Positions 43,866 to 50,928 of a stretch of 50,928 nucleotides of DNA are shown piece by piece. This DNA is from Sedimentisphaerales bacterium (lineage in GTDB: Bacteria; Planctomycetota; Phycisphaerae; Sedimentisphaerales; SM23-30): positions 66,753-117,680 of the forward strand of contig JAFGKT010000064.1 of NCBI GenBank assembly GCA_016928435.1, read 5' to 3'. The notes under the pieces are model-generated. The model worked only from the letters and a program-made list of their open reading frames with translations, was not told where the DNA came from and ran no database searches. Each line of letters starts with the position of its first letter. The first letter of the stretch is position 1. The position numbers and the translations under genes were made by a program.

Positions 43866-45470
43866 ATGTTTAAGCGATATGGATGGCAGGCGGGAGCGAT
43901 GGTTTTGATGGCGTTGGTTATGCTTTCGCTGTTGTTGTTTGGCGTGCGTAAGATTGTTCAGTCGGTATATCTTGAGGATTCTCTGCCTGTGCTGTCGGAG
44001 AATTCTTTGGTGCCTCCGGAAGTTACTCTGCCGGTAAGCGTGTATTCTGCGGATCCTAATGAAGTAGAACAGGTGGAGATTGAATTTCGTGTAGGGGATG
44101 CATTGTTGTATGGAACGTTGGGCATCTTGGACGGTGTGATGGACGCTAGAGACGAGGAAGCGTTTGTGTATCGTTTTGGCAATTCGTTACAGGAGACGGC
44201 GATTTATTACGATGAAGGTTTGGGTTTGGTTGTCAGGCGTATTTGGCGATTTGAGGATGACCAATGGGTTGAGGATGAGGTGTTGTATGCGAGGCCGGGC
44301 GGGATTTCTACCACGGCGGATGAAGCGCTGGGGCGGTTTTCGATTGGGCGCGTGTCAAATTATATAGGGACATGGAGCGCGTTGCTTTATGATGATGAGG
44401 CTCGACGTTTTTATTATGTTGATTTTGGGGAGGGAGCAGTTCGCGAAGGGCCGGAATTGGCTGAGGGGGTTGAGCCTGTGTCGATCGATGAAATTGAGCG
44501 ACTAGGCAGAGGAGTGGATATGGTTGCTGGGTCGGGGAGGGATGACATTGTGATGCATCGAGGCGTGACACTATGGCGTTATAATAGTACGGTGGAGAGG
44601 GTTGGTGTGTTGGATAGTGAGGGGGGATATAGGCGGTTGGACGTATCGACTTTGACTTTGAGTGAGCCGTACTGTAGTTTACTGAATGGTGGTAGAGAAG
44701 ATTTGTTTCATAATCGAGATTTGCTTGCTTATCAGGTTTTTCCGATCTGTAAGATTGTTGGTGTTCCTGCTGATCAGGCGGGTGAGGCGGGGGCTGCGTC
44801 GAGGGATGCAGATTATGAAGATTTGGGTTATGGACTGGTGACGGTTGATCGGCAATTTGATGTTAATGGTTATGTGTACGATGTGAACGGGCAGGAAGCG
44901 ATGAGAGTGTCCTATAATTCTGAGCGGCTGGTTGTTCAGCCTTTTGGTGGATTGTATTGGGTGGGTCGTTATTTGTTGGAGAGTTTGCAGGGGCCTGGTT
45001 TTTTGGCGGCGGGTTTTTATGGTGAGCGTTATATTGACGCGGTTGCGGGTGAGCGGGCGTTGTTTGTTTTGCCTAACTCGGTGATTGGATTGGTGGGCTA
45101 TGAGACGCGGCGTGTGCGGGGATGGGGAGACAGAGTAGAGAGGTTTTTCATATTGCTGATTCTTTTGCTGCCTAGTTTGCTGCTGAGTGGTTTTTTGGCT
45201 TGGCGGGTTGGGAAGGATGCTAAGTTGGTGGGGTTGACGAAACGGCAGCGGCGGGTTTGGGTGGTGGTTACGGTGTTGGTGGGGTTGAGCGGGTATATTG
45301 GGTATCGGCTGACGCGGGTGCGTAAGGGGTTGGTTACTTGTGGTAATTGTGGGGATATGCGACGGGTGGACCAAGAGTTTTGTCATTGCTGTGGCGGTAG
45401 TTGGGCGGCTGCGGAGTTGCAGGGGCCGGTTTGGCGTATGTGCGGTGTGCGAATTGAAGAGAACCGCTAA
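43866..45470 (+). CDS. Membrane protein with C-terminal zinc ribbon, ABC-cassette linked
   Basis: About 534 residues. One N-terminal span (AGAMVLMALVMLSLLLFGV) is followed by a soluble domain of about 380 residues, probably outside the cytoplasm. Two spans follow near the end (ILLILLLPSLLLSGFLAW and WVVVTVLVGLSGYIGYRL), and then a cytoplasmic zinc ribbon with two CxxC pairs (CGNCGDMRR, CHCCGGSW). I do not recognise the outer domain. Its place as the last gene of the GntR-ABC-permease run suggests an accessory or sensor subunit. Start is ambiguous among ATG 43860, ATG 43866 and GTG 43857; GGGTGATG favours 43866. Confidence 0.75.
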   Translation: MFKRYGWQAGAMVLMALVMLSLLLFGVRKIVQSVYLEDSLPVLSENSLVPPEVTLPVSVYSADPNEVEQVEIEFRVGDALLYGTLGILDGVMDARDEEAFVYRFGNSLQETAIYYDEGLGLVVRRIWRFEDDQWVEDEVLYARPGGISTTADEALGRFSIGRVSNYIGTWSALLYDDEARRFYYVDFGEGAVREGPELAEGVEPVSIDEIERLGRGVDMVAGSGRDDIVMHRGVTLWRYNSTVERVGVLDSEGGYRRLDVSTLTLSEPYCSLLNGGREDLFHNRDLLAYQVFPICKIVGVPADQAGEAGAASRDADYEDLGYGLVTVDRQFDVNGYVYDVNGQEAMRVSYNSERLVVQPFGGLYWVGRYLLESLQGPGFLAAGFYGERYIDAVAGERALFVLPNSVIGLVGYETRRVRGWGDRVERFFILLILLLPSLLLSGFLAWRVGKDAKLVGLTKRQRRVWVVVTVLVGLSGYIGYRLTRVRKGLVTCGNCGDMRRVDQEFCHCCGGSWAAAELQGPVWRMCGVRIEENR

Positions 45471-45629
45471 TGGACACGAATAATCACTAAATTTGCTGTC
45501 GCGGTGTCTATTGGTGATTGTTTTTGGTTGGGGTTTTTCGATATTGTTTCTCGTTGGTTTACGTTTTTGATTTTTATGATGGCACTAATGGATACGAATG
45601 GACGCGAATAATAATTCGCTGCCAAAGGG
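45463..45629 (-). repeat. Dispersed repeats, 'TTAGCGAATATTAGTGTCC' family (reversed, two copies)
   Basis: 45463-45505 (GAACCGCTAATGGACACGAA, TAATCACTAA) and 45583-45629 (GGCACTAATGGATACGAATG, GACGCGAATAAT, TTCGCTGCCA). Both run opposite to the copies left of 30 kb. The first overlaps the stop codon of the upstream gene. Confidence 0.65.
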
Positions 45630-46137
45630 GTGATGATAACACAGGGGGTTGTCCTAAGCACAAAGTGTTCCCCTGGATGCCCGATCGGAGTCGGGCATGA
45701 CATGTACCCGGCGCGTAGGATCGCACTGGCAAATATTACGCTTTGGGCTATGATTGGGGGCGGGGGAGTTCGTTTAGGCGGTAAGGGTTTGTGGGGTAAT
45801 GATTTATGTGGCTTGGTTGAAATGTTTTTTTGGGGGATTATTTTGTTGTGTGGGGTTATAATTGGATAGAGCGAAATTACTTGACTTGTGGGGCGTGGGT
45901 CATAGAATAATGCTTTAGTCGGCGTGGCCCGGTTATGGTCGGCCCACGGTTGTAAAAATGTTGATTCTATTAGGCAAACGGCCGGTTTTTGGCGGAGTTT
46001 GCGATTAACCTCGGGGGGCATCGAAGACGTCGGCAGGATGTCGGGCGTGTTGTGCTATCTTCAGATTAAGTCGTGAAGACTTGAGAACCGCGAAAGTTAA
46101 CTCACCTATAAATACATAAAATCAAGGGAGTCATATT
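45471..46137. other. 667-bp gap with repeats only
   Basis: Beyond the reversed repeats it holds a perfect hairpin ATGCCCGA-TCGGAG-TCGGGCAT (45677-45698). An open frame at 45630-45869 starts inside repeat DNA and lacks a ribosome site, so I do not call it a gene. Confidence 0.55.
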
Positions 46138-47016
46138 TTGAGTACTTTAACTAAGGTATTTGTTTTGCTGGTTTCGGTATTAGCGTTGTTTTTATGCGGT
46201 GCGGTTGTGACTCTGATCGGCAACAACACCAATTGGCAACAAGCATACGAGAATCAAAGAGACATCACCGAAGCTGCACAGGTGCAAGCGACGGCGGTTC
46301 AGATGAAATACTCTGAGCTTGATGCTGTAAAGGATCGTCTGATCGCTGAGCAACGCCAGGTTAACGCGAGTTTGGTTGAACGTCTGGTTGAATTGCAGGC
46401 GGACCGTGATGAGCAGGCATTGGCTCGTGCCCAGGCTGAGAGCCAAATTGCGACATTGGTGGCCTTGAGCGAATCGGTTCAGCAATCGAACCAGAACCTG
46501 CACGAGGTTGAGCAGAGTTTGCAGGGTGCGTTGCGGGAAGCGTACCGGGCGCGTACAAACGCGGAAGCTGAGGTTATCGCTCTTAATCGTCAACTAAACG
46601 ATGAGCGGGCATTGACGGAGCAATTGGAGTCGGTTCGGCGTCGGAGCCAGGAACAGATTTATCTGTTGGAAGAAGAGAACGCGGAGCTTCGGCAGCGTTT
46701 GCAGGCGGCCGCGGCGAGCGGCGTGGAGTTTCGCAGCGAGGCTGGGGGCGGAGTTACGATGGCTATAGATGGCGGCACATCGCCTCGAGTTCCGATCCGA
46801 GGGGAAATAACGGATATCGGAGACAACCTGGTTTCAATATCGGTCGGTTCGTCATCAGGCGTTCGTGAAGGCAGTGAATTTAGGGTTCTTCGCGGCGGGG
46901 ATTATGTTGCCAGTCTGGTTGTGGAGCTGGTAGAGCCTCAGCAGTCCGCTGGTCGGCTGATTAATTCGCAAGATCAGGTTTTTGTGGGTGATCGGGTAAG
47001 CACGGGTTTTGATTGA
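46138..47016 (+). CDS. Membrane-anchored coiled-coil protein upstream of mre genes
   Basis: 292 residues from TTG at 46138 with GGGAG upstream. One N-terminal span (VFVLLVSVLALFLCGAVVTL) is followed by a long coiled coil (about 35-195; e.g. QSNQNLHEVEQSLQGALREA, QLESVRRRSQEQIYLLEEEN) and a C-terminal small beta domain (about 215-292: IPGEITD-like GEITDIGDNLVSISVGSSSG, EGSEFRVLRGGDYVASLVV). The layout (span, coil, beta barrel) mirrors MreC, but the domain resembles the FlgT C-terminal type. It may be a scaffold for wall synthesis; this is inference from layout and neighbours. Confidence 0.75.
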   Translation: MSTLTKVFVLLVSVLALFLCGAVVTLIGNNTNWQQAYENQRDITEAAQVQATAVQMKYSELDAVKDRLIAEQRQVNASLVERLVELQADRDEQALARAQAESQIATLVALSESVQQSNQNLHEVEQSLQGALREAYRARTNAEAEVIALNRQLNDERALTEQLESVRRRSQEQIYLLEEENAELRQRLQAAAASGVEFRSEAGGGVTMAIDGGTSPRVPIRGEITDIGDNLVSISVGSSSGVREGSEFRVLRGGDYVASLVVELVEPQQSAGRLINSQDQVFVGDRVSTGFD

Positions 47017-47050
47017 TCGGTACGAAGCGGGGGCGATACGGGTTAAGTTG

Positions 47051-47080
47051 TTGATTGTGCTAGCTTTACGATATTATAGC
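47051..47080 (+). promoter_or_regulatory. Possible promoter of the 47103 gene
   Basis: TTGATT at 47051-47056 and TATAGC at 47075-47080, 18-base spacer. Confidence 0.4.
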
Positions 47081-47102
47081 TAAGGATATAAGGGGTAATA
47101 TA

Positions 47103-47285
47103 ATGGCAGTTGCGGACGCGAAAACCAAGACCAAGACCAAGAAGAAGATCAGTATAGGTGTGGACCATACGATTTACACAGCCATTTTGGGGCTGGCTCT
47201 TTTGTCTCTGGCTGCGACAGTTGGATACGTGTGCTACTACAACTATTCGGTGTATGGTGCGGTATTTGGGGTGACGGCTCCTTAG
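47103..47285 (+). CDS. Small single-span membrane protein
   Basis: 60 residues. A lysine/threonine-rich cytoplasmic start (AVADAKTKTKTKKKIS) is followed by one span (AILGLALLSLAATVGYVCYY) and a short tail. AAGGGG sits close to the ATG. It lies between the coiled-coil gene and mreB. No family is recognised; its size and place suggest a small partner of the envelope machinery. Confidence 0.65.
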   Translation: MAVADAKTKTKTKKKISIGVDHTIYTAILGLALLSLAATVGYVCYYNYSVYGAVFGVTAP

Positions 47286-47443
47286 GGCCAGAGGGTTTTT
47301 ATCGGGGTATTTGGGGTGGTTTGGGATTGCGGCGGTGGTGTTTTCACACTGAAGCTGTGGCCAGTTGAACTGATTGGAGTGGTTTAGGGGTTGTGGGCGG
47401 CGCGAGTTTTATTGCGGAAAGTCGTTCATAAACGAAGATGTGC

Positions 47444-47472
47444 TTGTCAAATAGGGTGTTGGAGGATAGAAT
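47444..47472 (+). promoter_or_regulatory. Promoter of mreB
   Basis: TTGTCA at 47444-47449 and TAGAAT at 47467-47472, 17-base spacer, about 100 bases before the mreB start. Confidence 0.6.
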
Positions 47473-47576
47473 TCACGTGGAATTATTCCAAATACGGCGA
47501 CTTATGCGCAGCAATCGGTTAGAATGACTGTGCTAAACAGGTTGACAATTCTCTTTTTACAGGATGGCGGTAGGCG

Positions 47577-48623
47577 GTGCTACTGGACACAATATTGGGT
47601 TGGTTTTCGTTGGATATGGGGATCGACCTAGGGACATGCAACACGTTGGTATGCGTGCGTGGTGACGGCATTGTCTTAAATGAGCCATCGGTTGTTGCGG
47701 TCAAGAAGGGTACGAATCGGGTTTTGCAAAACGGCAACGCTGTGGGTGTGGTTGCGAAAGAGATGCTGGGCAAGACGCCGGCGTCGATCAGTGCGATCCG
47801 TCCTTTGAAGGACGGTGTCATAAGCGACTTTGACGTAACCGAAGCGATGCTGAGTTATTTTATTCGGAAGGTACACGGTCGTCGAGGTTTGATTCGTCCT
47901 CGGGTTGTGATATCGGTTCCATCGGGCATAACGGCGGTTGAGAAGCGTGCGGTGTTGGAATCCGCGGAGCGTGCGGGGGGGCGCAAGGTTTATCTGATTC
48001 AAGAACCGATGGCAGCGGGGATAGGGGCGGGATTACCGATCACTGAGCCGACGGCTTCGATGATAGTTGACATTGGCGGAGGGACGACGGAAGTCGCGAT
48101 CATGAGTTTGGCGGACATAAGCGTGCGTGAGTCGGTTCGCGTAGCGGGGGACGACATGGACGAAGCGATAATAAACCATCTGAAGCGTACATACAATTTG
48201 TTGATTGGGGAAGCTCGGGCGGAAAAGATCAAGATTCAGATAGGTTCGGCTTCGCCTTTGGATGAAGAATTGACGATGGAGATATCTGGTCGGGATACGA
48301 TATCGGGATTGCCGCGAAAGATTGTGATTACAAGTGAAGAGGTACGGGAAGCATTGTCGGAGCCAATCTCGGCGATTATCGAGACGGTGATGCGGACGCT
48401 GGAGAAGGCTGAGCCGGAACTAGCGGCGGACTTGATCGATAACGGCATTTGTTTGGCTGGGGGCGGCGCGCTGCTGCGTCGTTTGGATACGGTTCTGAGC
48501 AATGCTACGGGCTTGAAAGTGGTGGTAGCTGACGATCCGCTGACGTGCGTGGCTCGGGGGACAAGTGTGTATCTAGAGAATCTGGAGTTGTGGAAAGACA
48601 CGCTGGATTCGGATGATGTCTAA
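47577..48623 (+). CDS. mreB: Rod-shape actin-like protein MreB
   Basis: 348 residues, actin fold. It forms membrane-bound filaments that steer side-wall peptidoglycan synthesis. Phosphate 1 loop DLGTCNTLVCVRGDG, VISVPSGITAVEKRAV, phosphate 2 MIVDIGGGTTEVAIMSL and the adenosine loop ICLAGGGALLRRLD are intact. The start is GTG at 47577, giving the typical short amphipathic beginning MLLDTILGWFSLDMGIDLGT. Upstream promoter at 47444; mreC and mreD follow. The C-terminus is acidic (KDTLDSDDV). Confidence 0.97.
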   Translation: MLLDTILGWFSLDMGIDLGTCNTLVCVRGDGIVLNEPSVVAVKKGTNRVLQNGNAVGVVAKEMLGKTPASISAIRPLKDGVISDFDVTEAMLSYFIRKVHGRRGLIRPRVVISVPSGITAVEKRAVLESAERAGGRKVYLIQEPMAAGIGAGLPITEPTASMIVDIGGGTTEVAIMSLADISVRESVRVAGDDMDEAIINHLKRTYNLLIGEARAEKIKIQIGSASPLDEELTMEISGRDTISGLPRKIVITSEEVREALSEPISAIIETVMRTLEKAEPELAADLIDNGICLAGGGALLRRLDTVLSNATGLKVVVADDPLTCVARGTSVYLENLELWKDTLDSDDV

Positions 48624-48828
48624 GCGTGAACTGCCGCGGATGGATCGGCTGACAGATGGTTGGGGAAAAGATGTGTTGATGTTGAAGAATCTCGACGTTT
48701 ACGCTTGGGTTCTGATTGGGGTGTGGTAATAGAATAAACGGAGATTGGATTTAGATTAGAGCTAAAACTTTCTGATAAGGTCAGGTGGTTTAGGGCAGGA
48801 CGCCATGTGGTGAAGCAGGGATGCGTTG

Positions 48829-49734
48829 ATGGAATATCGAGAAGCAAAAAGCGGCAGTAAGTTATATGCCTATGTAATGTGCTTTTCGGTATTGGCGTTG
48901 TTTTTGCCTCGTTCTTTGACGGATCGTTTGGATCATTTGGTTTGCGGGGTTTTGTCACCTTTCTGGGGTGGGGGTCGTATGGTTTCGTTGATGGTTTCGG
49001 AGCCATTAGAAGGGTTGGATTCATCAGTTGACGGGGCGGATTACGCGGTGTTATTAGAGGCTTGGGAACGGGCAAGGGTTACGAATGAGAACTTGCGTCA
49101 ATTGCTGGCTCAGCAGCGTGAGGTGATAGGGGAGTTGTCGGGTTTGCCTCAAGAGTTCGGCATGGCGGGGGTAAATCTGATATTAGCGGACGTTGTGGGC
49201 AGCGACAGCAGCAACAGTCGGCGGATGAGGACTTTGAACCAAGGAACATCAGATTGGGGTGATAGAATAAGGCGCGAAGCTGTTGTTTTGAGTCCGCTGG
49301 CGGGGGGCAACATGAATGATGTTTATAGTATGTGTGTGGTTGGGCGTGTCAGTGGTCCGGGGCCTTGGACATCGACGCTGCAGTTGTTGAATGATCGTGG
49401 TTTTCGTTTAGGGGTGCTGATTGTACCAGCGGCGGAACGAGGTGAGAATTGGGTGGCACGAGGGGTATTGACGGGCCGAAGTGATGGAACGATAAGCGTG
49501 AACATGGTGCAGTGCGAATACGCGGTTGAGGTTGGCGATGTGGTTTTGGCGGAATCGCGGGATTTTCTGCCGGTTCCTATGCTGGTGGGTTGGATATCGC
49601 GTTGTGATTGGGACGACCGTACGCCGGTGATGTGGGATATTGAAGTTCGGGCGGCCTTGGATTTGGAATCGATTTCGCGGGTGGCGATAGTTGATATGAG
49701 CGGAGGTAACGACCGCGGCACGGCCGAGCATTAG
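48829..49734 (+). CDS. mreC: Rod-shape-determining protein MreC
   Basis: About 301 residues. One N-terminal span (KLYAYVMCFSVLALFLPRSL) is followed by a helical segment (LLEAWERARVTNENLRQLLA) and a beta-rich periplasmic domain with FRLGVLIVPA, ARGVLTGRSDGTISVNMV and VEVGDVVLAESRDFLPVPML. This is the MreC layout, and the place between mreB and mreD settles the call, though sequence match to classic MreC is loose. Its job is to link MreB to RodA and PBP2. The ATG at 48829 has AGGG upstream. The 205-bp gap after mreB has no clear gene. Confidence 0.82.
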   Translation: MEYREAKSGSKLYAYVMCFSVLALFLPRSLTDRLDHLVCGVLSPFWGGGRMVSLMVSEPLEGLDSSVDGADYAVLLEAWERARVTNENLRQLLAQQREVIGELSGLPQEFGMAGVNLILADVVGSDSSNSRRMRTLNQGTSDWGDRIRREAVVLSPLAGGNMNDVYSMCVVGRVSGPGPWTSTLQLLNDRGFRLGVLIVPAAERGENWVARGVLTGRSDGTISVNMVQCEYAVEVGDVVLAESRDFLPVPMLVGWISRCDWDDRTPVMWDIEVRAALDLESISRVAIVDMSGGNDRGTAEH

Positions 49735-49752
49735 AGGCTCTAAGGAAGTTGA

Positions 49753-50262
49753 ATGCGTTGGATAAGCTTCGGCATACTTGTGGTTGTGACGGTGATAGTG
49801 CAATCAGGTTTTGGACGGCTGTTGGGTTTGGGGCCTCAGCGGATAATGCCGGACTTGTTGCTGCTTTGGGCGGTAGTGATCGCATTTAGGGGCAATAAAG
49901 AGCAGGCGCCTTTGGCTTGTTGGTTGTTGGGGTTGGCTAAAGATTTGACCAGCAGCGCGATCTTGGGCAGCTACGCGGTGGGATTTGGCTTGATGGGATT
50001 GGCGCTGGTCTATTTTCGCGAATTACTCTACGGTGAAAGCGCATTGCTGCTGATATTACTGACGTTGGTGAGCAGTCTGCTGGTGGAACACATAACGTTG
50101 TTGTTCGCGACTCTACGCGGGGAGTTTTCGAGGCAGGAATACGGCGGGGCACTCAAGGTTATATTGCTGACGGCGATTCTGACGGCGGCGTTATCGCCGT
50201 ACGGACAGTGGCTGCTGATGAAGATGTATCGGCAGTTTGGGTTAGCGCGGCGGCGCCATTAG
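49753..50262 (+). CDS. mreD: Rod-shape-determining protein MreD
   Basis: 169 residues with about five spans (ISFGILVVVTVIVQSGFGRL, PDLLLLWAVVIAFRG, LLILLTLVSSLLVEHITLLF, LLTAILTAALSPYGQWLLM). The LGPQRIMPDLLLLWAV segment and the order after mreC support MreD, the inner-membrane partner of MreC. AGGAAG precedes the ATG. No mrdA or rodA follows, unlike many mre operons; rodA is at 21517. Confidence 0.85.
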   Translation: MRWISFGILVVVTVIVQSGFGRLLGLGPQRIMPDLLLLWAVVIAFRGNKEQAPLACWLLGLAKDLTSSAILGSYAVGFGLMGLALVYFRELLYGESALLLILLTLVSSLLVEHITLLFATLRGEFSRQEYGGALKVILLTAILTAALSPYGQWLLMKMYRQFGLARRRH

Positions 50263-50306
50263 GGTGTAAGCGGATATGGTTCGGTGATTTTTGGGGAGTC
50301 GTGAGC

Positions 50307-50340
50307 TAAAACCCCCTGAGCAGGTCAGGGGGCTAATCTT
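50307..50340 (+). repeat. Hairpin repeat TAAAACCCCC-GGGGGCTAATC, copy 2
   Basis: Same element and direction as 42995-43026, with a longer stem (CCCCCTGA/TCAGGGGG). It lies 45 bases after mreD and could close the mre transcript. Confidence 0.75.
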
Positions 50341-50375
50341 TTGGGTACATATGCGAGGTGGTTTTTGAGATTGCT

Positions 50376-50546
50376 TTAGTGGAAAGGCACCGATGGGACC
50401 AACTGCTCTTCGCGGGAGGTGATGTCGGTCTCAAGGAGATGGTCGAGATATTCTTCGAGTTCTGACTCGGAGAACTGTGAGAGAAACTCTATTGAAGCAG
50501 TGGAATTGAGCTCGCGAATGGTTTCGATGAGTTCGAATTTGTCCAT
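50376..50546 (-). CDS. Small acidic helical protein, 56 residues
   Basis: Starts MDKFELIETIRELNSTASIE, continues FLSQFSESELEEYLDHLLET and ends in DITSREEQLVPSVPFH. It has strongly helical, amphipathic spacing and many glutamates. AGGAG lies before two consecutive ATG codons; the second (50546) has the better distance. Coding quality is good for so short a frame, and the sequence reads like a conserved small protein, but I do not know the family. It faces mreD convergently. Confidence 0.6.
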   Translation of the reverse strand: MDKFELIETIRELNSTASIEFLSQFSESELEEYLDHLLETDITSREEQLVPSVPFH

Positions 50547-50928
50547 CATTTACTCCTGGTTCGGACCACATGACGATTTTGTGGCGCGATTCTACTTCTC
50601 TAGAGCTGTCAAGAAGCGGTTGGAAATTACATAAAACAGTTTTTCTGATGGTCGCGAACAAAGGTTAGCGTTCCTGGATAGTTCGCGATATCGGGCCTTG
50701 AGCCAGATGCCATCGTAAAAATTATCGACTCTGAGCGGGTTTTGGCTTTAGGGATTTCGGGGTTTGAGATAAGATAGAAATCGTTGTCCGATAACCATTT
50801 ACATTTTAGGTTATCGGTCGTGGTGTGAATCACACAGATAGATTGACCGACGGCAGGTGGCGGGGAAATGGCGCTTCCGTTGGGCGCTGCCAGATACGAA
50901 AATAAAGCAAAGTTGGTTTAACGAGATC
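50547..50928. other. Gene-free right end of the window with a 9-bp inverted repeat
   Basis: CCGATAACC (50788-50796) and GGTTATCGG (50809-50817) form perfect arms around a 12-base AT-rich loop. A GC-rich GGCAG...CTGCC fold follows near 50852-50891. No coding frame is convincing; a regulatory region of a gene beyond the window is possible. Confidence 0.45.

Noticed and set aside
45630-45869. 79-codon frame in the gap before the coiled-coil gene
   Set aside because: It begins in repeat DNA, lacks a ribosome site and has no recognisable domain.
48616-48729. 37-codon frame overlapping the mreB stop (MSKRELPRMDRLTDGWGK...)
   Set aside because: No ribosome site and no recognisable pattern; too short to support without comparison.

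Overview
The window reads as chromosomal DNA of a diderm bacterium. The best fit is the phylum Planctomycetota, probably a Phycisphaerae-like lineage. This placement is inference: it rests on lone two-CxxC zinc-ribbon proteins, a giant M56/BlaR1 fusion with LamG and carboxypeptidase-regulatory domains, a PheT without its tRNA-binding domain, GntR-ABC cassettes, and intergenic DNA full of short dispersed repeats. Phosphatidylethanolamine synthesis (psd-pssA), lipoproteins, mreBCD and rodA show a rod-type or at least elongating diderm cell with peptidoglycan. mqnE points to the futalosine route to menaquinone.

Left part (1-30 kb): ECF sigma/anti-sigma pair; psd-pssA; eno with a FtsB-like coiled-coil gene; a DUF362 protein; a UDP-sugar pyrophosphorylase; a PmpA/PmpB-like YeeE/YedE transporter pair; a HAD phosphatase; a lipoprotein; a GlmU-like two-domain protein; a likely 6S RNA with its own promoter and terminator; pheT; dsbD with a frameshifted two-CxxC small gene and nth; an alpha/beta hydrolase; rpmE-prfA-trmH; rodA; mqnE; an FHA-SpoIIE phosphatase; dtd; two zinc-ribbon genes; a QueD-like protein and a membrane-anchored unknown. 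Right part (30-51 kb): an unknown tail-anchored protein; a repeat-filled gap; a Sel1-repeat lipoprotein; a GntR gene beside a broken ABC ATPase; the giant M56 sensor/protease with its BlaI repressor; an intact GntR-ABC-permease-zinc-ribbon membrane protein cassette; a coiled-coil gene and a small membrane gene ahead of mreB-mreC-mreD; and a 56-residue conserved-looking small protein.

Two large-scale patterns stand out. First, base composition flips at about 30.2-30.4 kb: C exceeds G on the given strand to the left and G exceeds C to the right, whatever the gene orientation. This is the signature of a replication origin (less likely an inversion edge). Second, at least four families of dispersed short repeats also flip orientation across the same point, and matching repeat blocks at about 28.4 and 31.4-31.7 kb face each other around it.

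Other points of interest are a convergent pair of genes (ABC ATPase and M56) that have both lost their 3' ends to a repeat-filled junction, a -1 frameshift at an A-rich run in the small gene after dsbD, and a GntR gene whose best start is ATT. All function calls are from reading motifs by eye; no database search was possible.
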